DNA of 64,000 bases, from positions 525,947-589,946 of the forward strand of contig CALNWN010000002.1 in NCBI GenBank assembly GCA_940746715.1. Reading direction: 5' to 3'. The notes under the pieces are model-generated. The model was not told where the DNA came from and did not search any database. It was given only the letters and a program-made list of their open reading frames with translations. The DNA comes from an uncultured Paraburkholderia sp. (GTDB taxonomy: Bacteria > Pseudomonadota > Gammaproteobacteria > Burkholderiales > Burkholderiaceae). This document shows positions 41,883 to 51,668 of this stretch, in pieces. A program made the position numbers and the translations under genes. How positions within the stretch are numbered: position 1 is the first letter of the stretch; each line of letters starts with the position of its first letter.

Positions 41883-42991
41883 ATGAAAACGTTCCACTGC
41901 AACCGCTGCTCGCACCTTGTCTTCTTCGAGAACGTTCGCTGCGAACGCTGCGAGGTGCTGCTCGGCTATGTGCCCGAATTGCGTGAGATCAGCGCTTTCG
42001 AAGACGCAGGCGACGCACGCTGGCGCAGCCTCCATCCTCAAGCCGACGGCGCGCTCTATAAGCAATGCCACAACTACGCGGTCGAAAACGTCTGCAACTG
42101 GATGATTCCTGCCGATTCGCCGGATACGCTGTGCCGCGCCTGCCAGTTGACCCGCACCATTCCGAATCTCGGCGCGCCCGACAACCGGCTGTACTGGTAT
42201 CGCCTGGAAGTGGCGAAGCGGCGCTTGCTCTACACGCTGGGCGAGTTCGGGCTCGACGTCAGATCGCGTCTGGAAGACCCCGAACAGGGTCTCGCATTCG
42301 AATTTCTCGAGGACGGCGGCGACGGCTCGCGCGTGATGACGGGCCACGACAACGGGCTCATTACGCTGAACATCGCCGAGGCCGACGACGCGCATCGCGA
42401 GAAAGTCCGCACTGCGATGGGCGAGCCGTATCGCACCTTGCTCGGCCACTTCCGGCACGAAACCAGCCACTACTATTTCAGCCGGCTGGTGGAAAACAAC
42501 CCGCGCTGGCTCGAACCGTTCCGCAAACTTTTCGGCGACGAGCGCGCCAATTACGGCGAAGCGCTTGACGCGTACTATCGCGACGGCGCGCCAGCCGACT
42601 GGCAGGCGTCCTACATCAGCGCGTACGCCACGATGCACCCTTGGGAAGATTGGGCGGAAACGTGGGCGCACTATATGTTGATCGTCGACGTGCTCGATAC
42701 CTCGACGTCCTACGGCGTCGCGCTGCTGCCCGACGACCCGGGCGTGCCCACGCTGACCGACCGCACGCCCGTTGAAGACGCGAGGATAATCTGATGAAGC
42801 ACTGGTTTCCGCTCACGTATGCATTGAACAGCCTGAATCGCAGCCTCGGCATGCCGGACTGCTATCCGTTCACGTTGGCCGCACCGGTAATCGACAAGCT
42901 GCGCTTCGTGCATCGCGTGATTGCGGAGGCGGGAGATAAGTCGTCGGCGCCGGCCCCGCAGCACGAGAAGCGCGCCGCGAACCCGGCCTGA
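41883..42991 (+). pseudogene. zinc-ribbon / putative zinc metallopeptidase family protein, late frameshift
   Basis: The N-terminus is a zinc ribbon with Cys 6, 9, 20 and 23. The central domain has a HETSH helix (GHFRHETSHYYFSRL), giving two His and a Glu as likely zinc site, and downstream DWAETWAHYM. Near 42787 a deletion of a few bases shifts the frame after TPVEDA; the last 65 residues (MKHWFPLTYALNSLNRSLGM, VIDKLRFVHRVI) continue to 42991. The putative catalytic part precedes the lesion. The role is unknown; the gene often lies near transglutaminase/ATP-grasp clusters, as here. Confidence 0.83.
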
Positions 42992-42994
42992 GCA

Positions 42995-43444
42995 TCAATA
43001 CGCGACGTAGGGGCCGCTGCCGCCCGGCGTCGGCTGCTGCTCGATGGCGGCGTAGACGTTGCGCCCGTAGAACTAAGCGTAGAGGTATGACGCATGGCCG
43101 CTCCCTTATTGAATAGCAGCGGGATCGACGCCCGCGGGCAGCGCTTGCGGCAGATACGCGTAACCGGATAAGGCGCGCAGATGTCCGCCCGAGTACACCA
43201 CCAGATCGCCGCCCGACACGGCGAGCGGGTTGCCGCGGCGCACCGCGCTTGCGGCGACGTAGGCATCGAATGACGAGCCCAGCACGGTCTTCAGATCGGG
43301 CAAGGTCGGACCTTCCCACGCGACGCCGAACACGATTACGTTGGCGGTCACGGGCGCGTGAAGAGAAAAATTCATGTGGCGCGCATCGTAACCGGCGATG
43401 TAAGCGCGCTGAACTGAAAGGCCGCCCGAAACGGCGCGGCACAT
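42995..43444 (-). pseudogene. unknown protein C-terminal region with two in-frame stops
   Basis: One frame carries a continuous protein-like sequence (GYDARHMNFSLHAPVTANVI, VVYSGGHLRALSGYAYLPQ) broken by TAA at 43106-43108 and TAG at 43073-43075, then ending NVYAAIEQQPTPGGSGPYVA with TGA at 42995. Both stops fit C-to-T changes of Gln codons. The 5' end abuts the phasin terminator with no ribosome site, so the N-terminus is probably missing. I do not recognise a family; the Gly/Tyr-rich beta pattern suggests an exported protein. Confidence 0.65.
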
Positions 43445-43445
43445 G

Positions 43446-43500
43446 AAAAAGCCGCGAACCGTTCGACGAATCTCACCGACCGTTCGCGGCCCTGGCTCGC
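43446..43500 (-). terminator. terminator downstream of phasin gene
   Basis: GCCGCGAAC (43451-43459) pairs with GTTCGCGGC (43492-43500); on the minus strand the second arm is followed by TTTTTC. The loop is long (32 bases), so strength is uncertain. It lies 43 bases after the phasin stop. Confidence 0.6.
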
Positions 43501-43543
43501 GCACGGCATGCGCCGCACGCGGGCGGTTCATGGCTGAGCGAGC

Positions 43544-43969
43544 TTACTTCTTCTGCTGCTGCAAGAGCGAGCGCAATTCCTGCACGTTTTCTTCGACGCG
43601 TTTTGCGATCACCGCATACGACTCCGCTTGCGTCTGATACGCCGCCTGCGCGAGCTGCTGCATATCCGCGAGCGACTTGTGCAGGCTTTGCTGGATCAAC
43701 TCGGCGGTTTTCGCCGAAGGCGCGGCCCCGCTCGCCGACAGCTGCCCCGTCAGCGACTGCAATTCGGCCAGCGTGGTGCGCAACATCTCGGCCTGCTTCT
43801 GCGCGAGCGACTGCATGCCCTGAAATGCCGTCTGATTCGCCTGAACCAGTGCTTCGACGTCCTTGCGCCGCGCTTCCATGATGGCGGGCACGTCGAAGCC
43901 GGGCAGCTTGAACTGCTCCAGCATTTTGGTGAAATCGCCAAACGGATTGGCGGTATCAGGTCAGTCCAT
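43544..43969 (-). pseudogene. phasin family protein with stop at codon 3
   Basis: An excellent AAAGGAGGA box precedes ATG at 43969, but the codons are ATG GAC TGA. The same frame continues as a phasin N-terminus (PDTANPFGDFTKMLEQFKLP) and the typical amphipathic helix with repeated Gln/Ala (VQANQTAFQGMQSLAQKQAE, ADMQQLAQAAYQTQAE). An original CGA (Arg) would become TGA by one C-to-T change. Translation could restart at the internal ATG at 43924 (MLEQFKLPG), losing 15 residues, without a good ribosome site. Phasins coat polyhydroxyalkanoate granules; the main helix is undamaged. Confidence 0.82.
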
Positions 43970-44296
43970 GCGAATTCCTCCTTTACGGTTGAACGATCGC
44001 CCGTGTCTGCGCGGCATGAGGCACGCGACGCCGACATGGGCGCTTCCGCTGTGCCGCGCAGTGGTGGGGTCGGACGGCACATTGCGTCCATCATGCGCCA
44101 TCCGACGCTATTGCGCCAGCGCACGAGGCATTCCCGAGCCGGGCGCGATGTGCGGCAGCAGGTCCTGCGCACCTTGCGAAGCAAGGCTTCGTAAGCGCGC
44201 GGAAATATGTCCGTAAACCGGCGAGACGCTCAGTCGTCTATCGTTTCCGTGAGCCGGCGCACGCTCGCGCCGGAGCCTGTCGATGGGAGCGACCTC

Positions 44297-44780
44297 ATGA
44301 AAAAAACAGATATTCCGCGCGGCGCTGGCCACCTTGCTGACCGTAGCCGCCACGGCCACAAACACTGCGTTCGCGGACGATGCCCTACCGCCGCCCACTC
44401 ACGCGCACGCCGACGCGCCGCACGCCGACGGCCCGCGCGGACCGCATGACGCCATGCCGCCCCTTGGTCCGATGAGCGCGATGGGTCCGATCGGCCCCGG
44501 CTTCGCCGTCGTCAACGACCTCGAACAATTGCGCCGTCTCTATGCATTGAGCGGACGTCCCGGCGACATCGTCGCTCTCTATCACGACGTCCTCAACAAG
44601 ACGCAGGACCCGATGCTGCGTCACTACTTCTACGACTCACTCGCTCGCGAACAGTTGAGGCCCGCCAATCCCGATCAGGCGATCGCCACCTTGCGCGCGA
44701 GCCTGTCCGAAGATCTCGCGGCAGTCAACAAAGTGCCGCGTACAACGTCCGATAACGCACAGCAGACGAGGCCTCAGTAA
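44297..44780 (+). pseudogene. small exported protein of unknown function, poly-A frameshift
   Basis: The ATG at 44297 is followed by seven A; with six, the frame would be MKKQIFRAALATLLTVAATA, a clean signal peptide, joining the rest (TNTAFADDALPPPTHAHADA) without gap. The mature region is His/Pro/Gly-rich near the start, then helical (LEQLRRLYALSGRPGDIVAL, RHYFYDSLAREQLRPANPDQ). Homopolymer slippage is a likely cause, or a read error. Slippage at translation could also restore the frame. No family recognised. Confidence 0.72.
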
Positions 44781-44935
44781 GAAGCATTCGCACTGCAAAC
44801 GCAGCGGCGAACCGGCACCGGCCCGCGTTCGCCGCACAGCGTTGGCTCTACCACATTGCCGTTCACTGGTTGCTTTTTCGTCTTCCCTCTGTTGATTACG
44901 ATAAAGACTGTTTAAACGTCAGTGCGGGTGAAGCA

Positions 44936-45019
44936 TGCGCTATCCAGTCGATGTGGCCGTTGCCGGCGCTCTGCTCGTGTTCGTGATCTGCTGCATCATC
45001 ACGCTGGCTTTGCACTGAT
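44936..45019 (+). CDS. possible 27-residue single-helix membrane peptide
   Basis: MRYPVDVAVAGALLVFVICC continues for seven residues to a stop. It is one hydrophobic helix with a short charged start; GTGAAG lies a few bases upstream. It sits in a gap otherwise without genes. Could be chance, but composition and context fit a small membrane protein. Confidence 0.35.
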
Positions 45020-45066
45020 CGCACCAGCATCGCGCGCCGCCCATGAGCGCGCAGTCCCCCGCTTCC

Positions 45067-45264
45067 TCACCCCGCATTCCTGTCGTCCTCAAACGCCCGT
45101 TCGGCGCGTGACATCGCTCGAAATAATTGTTCGATGGAGTTGGCGAGGGCCCTCGCCCATACTTCGTTTCGCTGCCGGTGCGTACGAAACAGCACGCATG
45201 AGATCAAGAACGCTTCACGCGCGACCCTGTCGCCGATGATCACGATCCCCCGGTTGCCGGTCAT
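45067..45264 (-). CDS. possible 65-residue hypothetical protein or gene remnant
   Basis: MTGNRGIVIIGDRVAREAFL leads to an Arg/Glu-rich helical end (ALANSIEQLFRAMSRAERAF). Composition is protein-like, and the frame upstream (VVLEPVFP) also looks coding, hinting at a remnant of a longer gene. There is no clear ribosome site and no recognised family. Confidence 0.35.
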   Translation of the reverse strand: MTGNRGIVIIGDRVAREAFLISCVLFRTHRQRNEVWARALANSIEQLFRAMSRAERAFEDDRNAG

Positions 45265-45363
45265 CGGAAAGACAGGCTCCAATACTACGGCACCGCGTGC
45301 CGACGACAGCTCAGCTCGATCCATTTCATCAAACGCCACTCCGCCCGTTTCGCCTGCATCGCG

Positions 45364-46074
45364 ATGGTCAGCGCAAGCGCACTGCTTACCGGCTGCGCCG
45401 GCGGCAGCATCACCAACACGAGCGCGGCAGTCGCGCAGCCGACCGTGCGCCCGGACAACATCTACGTGTACACGTTCGACACCCGCGCCGAAGTGGTCAA
45501 GCTCGACGGCGGCATGCTGCAGAAGCTCAAGACGCAGTTCGACGGCTCGTCGGCGGCGCAGAAACAGGCCGACGACGCCGCGGAAGTCCGCGAGCAGGTG
45601 GCGAATGAGATCGTCCACCAGTTGCAGTCGATGGGTCTGCGCGCGATCCGCTCGGACATTCCCGCGCCGGCAGACCAGAATGTGCTGATGGTGCAAGGCA
45701 GCTTCGATACGATCGACGCCGGCAACCGCCGCCGGCGCGTGCTGATCGGCTTCGGCGCAGGCAAAAGCGAGGTCACGAGTTCGGTGCAGATTTTCTATAA
45801 GCCCGCCGGAGGCGCGCCGCGCCTCGTGCAGAGCTTCAACGCGAGCGCCGACAGCGGCAAGACGCCGGGCGTCGTGGAAACGGCCGGCGTGGGCGCGGCA
45901 GCGGGACATATCGCGACGTCGGCCGCAGTGGGCGGCGGGTTGCACGCGGTGACCGAAACGAAGCGCGCCGGTGTGTCCGCCGACGCAACGCGCCTCGCCG
46001 ACGCCGTGGCGAAGCAGATCGCCCAGATTGGCGTGAGCTGCGGCTGGCTGTCGAGCGAGCACATCAAAGGTTGA
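45364..46074 (+). CDS. DUF4410-like lipoprotein
   Basis: A lipobox (ALLTGC) lies 11 residues after the ATG at 45364. The usual positively charged n-region (IKRHSARFACIA) is in frame upstream but has no ATG in front, only ATC CAT TTC, so the real start may be lost or non-standard. The mature part (NIYVYTFDTRAEVVKLDGG, AGNRRRRVLIGFGAGKSEVT, VSADATRLADAVAKQIAQIG) resembles DUF4410 outer-membrane-associated proteins. Apart from the start, the frame is intact. Confidence 0.65.
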   Translation: MVSASALLTGCAGGSITNTSAAVAQPTVRPDNIYVYTFDTRAEVVKLDGGMLQKLKTQFDGSSAAQKQADDAAEVREQVANEIVHQLQSMGLRAIRSDIPAPADQNVLMVQGSFDTIDAGNRRRRVLIGFGAGKSEVTSSVQIFYKPAGGAPRLVQSFNASADSGKTPGVVETAGVGAAAGHIATSAAVGGGLHAVTETKRAGVSADATRLADAVAKQIAQIGVSCGWLSSEHIKG

Positions 46075-46130
46075 TGAGCGGCGCGCGGCTGCCGCGCAAA
46101 GCAGCCCGCACGACTCGATGATCCAACGAT

Positions 46131-46525
46131 TCAGTTCCTGTCGCGCCAGAGATTGCGCATCAACGCAAGCAGGACATTAGGCGCAGTGCCCTTCTGACAA
46201 TAACCGTCGAAATTATGGCGACCGCGGCCGGTTTCCCGCACATGCTGCTCATCGAGCGAGGTGAACGCGACAATGCCGAGGCTCGGCGTGGGCAGATAGC
46301 TACGCAGCGCGCTTGCCGTTTCGTAGCCGTCGCGGCCCGGCATCATGATGTCAAGCACCACCACGTCGGGCACCCAATCTTTCACGCAGTTCAGCGCCTC
46401 ATTACAACCGTTCGCCGCGCGTGCTTCCATACCCCTTCATATGACAGATAGGTCGCGAGCGCTTCAGCCGCGCCTTCGTTGTCGTCGACCACGAGGACAC
46501 GCGGCACCTCATGCAATACCCGCAT
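46131..46525 (-). pseudogene. stand-alone response-regulator receiver, frameshifted
   Basis: MRVLHEVPRVLVVDDNEGAA starts at 46525 with GGAGCG upstream. After LATYLSYEG (about 46435) the frame shifts and continues EARAANGCNEALNCVKDWVP, phospho-acceptor Asp in DVVVLDIMMPGRDG, ending MRNLWRDRN. Joined length is about 130 residues, a receiver domain with no output. No kinase is adjacent. Confidence 0.82.
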
Positions 46526-46611
46526 TGGCGGGCGCTCCACCTTTGACAGGTACTCGTTGTTCGGTGCATGTATGACGATTGGCAAGAGAAAAACTCTCGC
46601 AGCACAGCAAG

Positions 46612-47648
46612 TCATGTACCAGCATGCAGGCTTTGCGCAGAGCCATCCGCGAAGGCCTTGCGCGCCGCCGTGGACCCGCGAATCACGAGCTCGCCCGGCA
46701 ACACGAGGGAACGCGTGAACATGGCAGGATCCGCGAGACGCTGGGTAAGCAATTGCATCGCGATCCTGCCGATTTCATACACCGGCTGCGCCACCACGGT
46801 GATGCCCGGCGTGACGAGGTCCGTCCACGAATCGTTGTCGAAACCGGCGAGCGCGATGTCGGTGCCGGGCGTCACCCCGCGCGCGCGCATTTCGCGATAC
46901 GCGCCGAGCAGCAGCAAACCGTTACTCGCGACAATCGCATCGGGCCGCTCGGCCGCCTCGCGCGCGAGCCATGCGCCGACATGCTCGAGCGCGCTGGCCG
47001 GATTCGGTTCGACGAATTCCGCCAGCACCGGCAAGCCATGCCGGCCGAGTGCCTGCGCAAAACCGTCGTGGCGCTCGCGGCCCGTGGTACTCGCGTTGCC
47101 GAACAGCCCGGCAATGCGCCGGCAGCCGCGCTCGACCAGATGCTCGACGAGCCGCGCCGCCGCGTCGCGGTTATCGAGCACGACGGCGTCTGCGCTGCCC
47201 GCCGGGCCCGCGCGGTCGATCATCACCACGGGAAAATCGTAGGCGTCGGCCCTGAAGCGCTGCGCCGCGTCGTGAGTTGGCGAATAGATGCAGCCCGTGA
47301 CGCGCTCTTCTTCCATCAGGCGCAGATACATGCTTCTTTCTCGGGGTTTTCGTCGGTATTGCAGAGAATCACACGCAGGCCCTGCTGGTAGGCGGCGTCT
47401 TCCACGGCGCGGCTCACTTCCGTGAAGAACGGATTGCGCACGTCCGAGACGATCAGGCCGATGGTCGCCGTATCGCCGGAACGAAGGCGGCGCGCGGCAG
47501 CGTTGGGCCGGTAACCGAGCTGCTCGATTGCACCGAGCACGCGCTGACGCACCGCTTCGCGGACCGGCCCATTGTTGGACAGCACGCGCGAGACGGTCGT
47601 AACAGACACGCCGGCCGCTTCTGCAACATCCTTGATTCGTAGATTCAT
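46612..47648 (-). pseudogene. LacI-family repressor, 1-base deletion
   Basis: The start MNLRIKDVAEAAGVSVTTVS is the canonical LacI helix-turn-helix with hinge AARRLRSGDTATIGLIVSDV. After CNTDENPEKEA (about 47329) the frame shifts to MYLRLMEEERVTGCIYSP and is clean to the end (DTDIALAGFDNDSWTDLV, FTRSLVLPGELVIRGS). Divergent from the fructose-PTS gene with a palindrome between them, so it probably regulated it. As read, the N-terminal product of about 110 residues lacks most of the sugar-binding core. Confidence 0.87.
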
Positions 47649-47654
47649 GAAAGT

Positions 47655-47666
47655 GGTATCGATTCC
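47655..47666. promoter_or_regulatory. candidate LacI-family operator
   Basis: GGTATCGATTCC, a near-perfect palindrome centred on CG, 7 bases upstream of the LacI start and about 40 before the PTS start. CG-centred palindromes are typical of LacI-family sites. Confidence 0.5.
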
Positions 47667-47705
47667 AATAACATCCACTTCAACGATTCGATTTCAGGAG
47701 ACGCG

Positions 47706-49600
47706 ATGCCGTCGCTGCTTACCGCGGAGCTGGTTCGACTGAACGCACGGGCCAGTTCGAAACACGACGCGATCGTTCAGGCCGGCGAACTGCTGGCTGC
47801 TGCCGGTTACATCGAGCCCGGCTACGTCGACAGTCTTCACGGACGCGAGACAGTCTCGAACACTTATCTGGGCAGCGGCGTGGCCATTCCGCACGGCATG
47901 CAGGAAGACCGTCACCTGATCCGGCGCACCGGCGTCGCGCTGCTGCAACGCCTCACGCGTCTGATCGGCGACGCCGACAAGCTGCGCACGCTCGTCGAGG
48001 CGCTGAACGGCGCGGGCGCAGGGGCAGGTGTGGCTGCGGCGTCGAGCGTGGTCGAGAGCACGCCCGCGGATTTCGCGCAACGGGTGGAACTGGTGCTCGA
48101 CTATCCGCACGGGCTGCACGCGCGGCCGGCAAGCGCGTGGGTCGCGACCGCGAAGCGCTGCCAGGCCGCCTTGCGCGTGCGCAACGGCAAACTGGCCGCC
48201 GACCCGAAGAATCTCGTGAGCCTGCTGCAACTGGGCGCCACCGCAAACGCGCAGCTCGTACTGTCGGCGCAAGGCGTCGATGCCGCCGACGCGCTCACGG
48301 CGCTCAAGCGCACCATCGAAGCGCTGTCGGCCGAGGAGCACGAGCGCGCCGCCGCGGCCCGCGCGCGTCGCCAGAAAGCGCAGCCGGTATCGTGGGAGCC
48401 GCCGATCCCGCCACGATGTTCGAAGGCGTCAGCGCGGGTCCGGGCTTCTCGATTGGCCCCATTCGCGTCATGCGAACCGCGCAGCCGACATACAGGACCA
48501 GCCCGGCGACACGCTCGAAGCCACGCATCGTCGACGGACACGGCGTCGCGTGGTCCTGGCATCAGGCGGCCGAGCGGCAGGCGGCACGCCTCGCCGCCTT
48601 GCCCGACCCGCTCCTCGCCTCGCGCGCGAGGCGAGGAGCGGGACGTCTCGCGGCGCGTGCTGAAGCATCTCGGCGAGGAGGTCGCGGCAAACACGCGCTT
48701 CGACGCGCCCGCGATCCTGATCGCCGAAGATCTGACGCCGTCGGACACGGCGATGCTCGACCCCGCCGTCACGCTCGGCTTCTGCACGGTGTCGGGCGGC
48801 CCGACCTCGCATACCGCGATTCTCGCGCGCACGCTCGGCGTGCCGGCGGCGGTCGCGTGCGGCGCCGCGCTGATGGACGTGGCCGACGGCAGCGCCGCCG
48901 TGCTCGACGGCACAAGCGGCCGTTTATATGTCGGCGTGTCCGCGCAAGACCTCGAGCGCGCACGGCAAACGCAGGCCCAGCTCGCCGATGCCGCGCAACG
49001 CGCCGCCGCCAACCGCGCGCTGCCCGCTGCGACGCTGGACGGCCACGTGCTCGAAATCGGCGCGAACATCACGCGTCCGGATCAGGTGCGCGACGCGATT
49101 ACGAACGGCGCGGACGGCGTGGGCCTCATGCGCACGGAGTTTCTGTTCCTCGAACGCCACGACGCGCCGAGCGAGGACGAACAGTACGACTGCTATCGGC
49201 GCATGGTCGAAGCGAGCGGCGGCCGTCATCTGATCATTCGCACGCTCGACATTGGCGGCGACAAGCAGGTGCCCTATCTGAACCTGCCGCACGAAGCGAA
49301 TCCGTTCCTCGGCGTGCGTGGGCTGCGCCTGTGCCTGCGCCGCCCCGACCTGTTCGTGCCGCAGCTGCGCGCGCTCTACCGCGCCGCCAAGGAAGGCCCG
49401 CTGTGGATCATGTTCCCGATGGTCTCCACGCTCGACGAAGCGCGCCAGGCGCTCGCGCTCGCCGAAACCGTGCGCGCGGAACTGGACGCGCCGAAAGTGC
49501 CGCTCGGCATCATGGTCGAAACGCCGTCGGCGGCATTCGCCGATCACTTCGCCGCGCTCGTCGACTTCTTCTCGATCGGCACCAACGACCTCACGCAATA
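47706..49600 (+). pseudogene. fructose-type multiphosphoryl transfer protein (EIIA-HPr-EI), deleted and frameshifted
   Basis: EIIA domain: MPSLLTAELVRLNARASSKH to VAIPHGMQEDRHL (phospho-His in IPHG), then in frame to RLTRLIGDADKLRTLVEA, so part of EIIA is missing. HPr domain is clean with its His in YPHGLHARPAS. EI begins MFEGVSAGPGFSIGPIRVM but frameshifts near 48404, 48485 and 48600. From RRVLKHLGEEVAANTRFDAP it is in frame, with active His in GGPTSHTAILAR. EI stops short at FFSIGTNDLTQY (about 49600), joined in frame to a LysR gene. The rest of EI and any fruK/fruA are gone. Confidence 0.87.
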
Positions 49601-50285
49601 CGGGCTCGAGGAAACGCTGAACATGGAGCTGTTTCATCGTTCGAGCTCGGGCGCGTCGCGGCTCGTGCTCACCGACGCGGCGCGCGGCCATGCCGGAATT
49701 ACAGGCGGGCTTCGAGTTGCTTACACAAGCGGTCGAGCGGCTGAAGGCCAGCAAGGCGCGCATCACGGTGACCGTGACCGTGCCGCCGGCGCTCGCCGAC
49801 AAATGGTTTTTGCATCGCGTGGCGCGGTTTCAGCGCAAGTATCCGCGCTACGATCAGCGCATCGACCTGTCGCTGAAACTCGTCGACTTCACGGCGGACC
49901 GCGTGGATGCGGGCATTCGTTACGGCACCGGCCAGTGGCCCGACCTCGCCGCGACCTTTTTGATGCGCGACGAGTTCTTCCCAGTGTGCAGTCCCGCGCT
50001 GCTCAAGGGCGAGCATCCGCTCCGAACACCGGCGGATCTGAACCACCATCCGTTGATTCACGACATCTCGATGCGCACGGCGCCCGCCTTTCCCACATGG
50101 CGCTCATGGGTGCAGAAGACCGGCAACGCAGGCGTGGTCGATTGCGACCGCAGCCTGCAGATCAACGACTCCGCCGCCATTCACACTGCGATCTCGGGCA
50201 ACGGCGTGGCGCTCGGCAGAACCTGCCTTGTCGAGCGCGACATCGCCGAAGGCCGGCTGGTGCGGCCGTTTCCCGAGGCACAGCC
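49601..50285 (+). pseudogene. LysR-family (GcvA-like) regulator remnant fused to the PTS protein
   Basis: The helix-turn-helix is missing; the remnant starts at ELFHRSSSGASRLVLTDAAR in the EI frame. A 1-base shift near 49690 leads to MPELQAGFELLTQAVERLKA. The effector domain is clean (VPPALADKWFLHRVARFQRK, ADRVDAGIRYGTGQWPDLAA, QINDSAAIHTAISGNGVALG) to RLVRPFPEAQPC, where it meets antisense sequence of a binding-protein gene at about 50285. Both ends are deletion scars, so the regulator cannot bind DNA. Confidence 0.83.
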
Positions 50286-50675
50286 GTGCGTGCGGTCCCA
50301 GATGGTCAAGAGCGGGCCCACGCCGGCGCCGGCGATATCCACGGCGCCCGACAGCAACGCGTCATTGACGGCCGCGCCGCCCGAAAGCTGCACCCAATCG
50401 ACCTTGATATCGAGGCCCTGTTTGCGGCCTTCCTTCTCGATGAACTGCTGATCGCGAGCCACGTTCAGCAGCAAATAGACAATGCCGAACTGCTCGGCGA
50501 TCCGGATCTGTCCTTCGGCATGAGCAGGCGCAGCCGCGCTCATGCCTGCAGTGCCGATGGAAACAGCGAGCAGGGTCGCGGCAAAACGGTCGTTAAAACG
50601 ACGGCTGAAAACACGGCCCGAAAGTCGGCTGACAAGCGTCGACCGTGCGGCGGTCGGGTGAAACCTCGCGAACAT
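50286..50675 (-). pseudogene. sulfonate/taurine-type ABC substrate-binding protein, N-terminal stub
   Basis: The start at 50675 has a GGAG box; a twin-charged signal region leads to a cleavage zone (GMSAAAPAHAEGQ). The mature start (IRIAEQFGIVYLLLNVARDQ) and the loop VDIAGAGVGPLLTIWDR fit SsuA/TauA-like proteins. It ends at the LysR scar (about 50286), so over half is missing. It follows tauD by 75 bases, supporting a sulfonate operon whose remainder was deleted. Confidence 0.8.
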
Positions 50676-50750
50676 CGGAACTCCGGTCGGCGAGTGGTGT
50701 TGAACTGTCTGAGTTGAGTAGGCCTGCGCGGCGCTCGTCATGCGCAAGTC

Positions 50751-51668
50751 CTAGAAGGGCACATCGCCCTCGATCGTCGTGCGATAAAGCTTGCGGCGCA
50801 GATTGTCCGGCGTGCCGGCCGCGAGGTGCATCAGCGAGCGGTTGTCCCAGAACACCATGTCGTGTTCGGCCCAGCGGTGCCGGTACACATGTTCGGCGCG
50901 CACGCTGTGGGCGAATAGTTCGTCGAGCAGCTGCCTGCTTTCGTCTTCGGGCAATCCGATCACGCGGGTGGTGAAGTGCTCGCTCACGAAAAGCGCCTTG
51001 CGCCCGGTCTCGGGATGCGTGCGCACGATCGGATGCACGACCGGCTTCACCTGCGCAATCTGTTCGGGCGACAGATTGGGCCGCCACGGGCTGCGCTTTT
51101 GCAACTCGGCGTACTTCGCGAGATAGGTATGCTCGGCCGTCCGTCCTTCCACGGCGCTGCGCAAGTGCGCGGGCAACGTGTCCCACGCGAGATGCATGTT
51201 GGCAAACAGCGTGTCGCCGCCTTCGGACGGCAGTTCCTGTGCATGGAGCAACGAGCCGAGGCTCGGTTTTTCCTTGTACGACAGATCGGAATGCCAGTAA
51301 TGACCTGCATCGCCGAGACCAATCGGCTTGCCGTTTTCGACGATGTTCGACACCACCAGCACTTCCGGATAGCCCGGCAACTGGAACTGGTGCAGCACAT
51401 GAATCTGCAATGGGCCGAAACGCCGGCTGAATGCAATCTGCTCGTCCGGTGTGATGCGCTGATCGCGAAACACCAGCACGTGATGGTCGAGGTGCGCGCG
51501 ATGAATGCGCGCGAAATCCTGCTGACTGAACGGCTTGCCGAGATCGAGCCCGAGCACTTCGGCGCCGACCGGGCCGTCGAAAGCGCGAATCTCGATGGAC
51601 TGACCGGCAATGGCGTCGCTGGCGCGATGGCTGCCGGGCGCGGCGGTGGAAGCAAAAACTGTCGTCAC
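50751..51668 (-). CDS. TauD/TfdA-family Fe(II)/2-oxoglutarate dioxygenase
   Basis: 305 residues from GTG at 51668 (AAGAG upstream). The facial triad is visible: HSD in GHYWHSDLSYKEK and the distal His in WDNRSLMHLAAG, followed by the 2-oxoglutarate-binding Arg region (LRRKLYRTTIEGD). Such enzymes release sulfite from taurine or other sulfonates; related members act on aryloxy acids, so the substrate is uncertain. The adjacent binding-protein stub favours sulfonates. The frame is intact, which stands out beside the deleted neighbours. Confidence 0.88.
   Translation of the reverse strand: MTTVFASTAAPGSHRASDAIAGQSIEIRAFDGPVGAEVLGLDLGKPFSQQDFARIHRAHLDHHVLVFRDQRITPDEQIAFSRRFGPLQIHVLHQFQLPGYPEVLVVSNIVENGKPIGLGDAGHYWHSDLSYKEKPSLGSLLHAQELPSEGGDTLFANMHLAWDTLPAHLRSAVEGRTAEHTYLAKYAELQKRSPWRPNLSPEQIAQVKPVVHPIVRTHPETGRKALFVSEHFTTRVIGLPEDESRQLLDELFAHSVRAEHVYRHRWAEHDMVFWDNRSLMHLAAGTPDNLRRKLYRTTIEGDVPF

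Noticed and set aside
47706..50717. A single 1003-codon fusion protein of PTS, LysR and beyond
   Set aside because: The frame is open throughout, but recognisable domains drop out of it at 48404-48650 and after 49690, so most of its middle and end are shadow translation.
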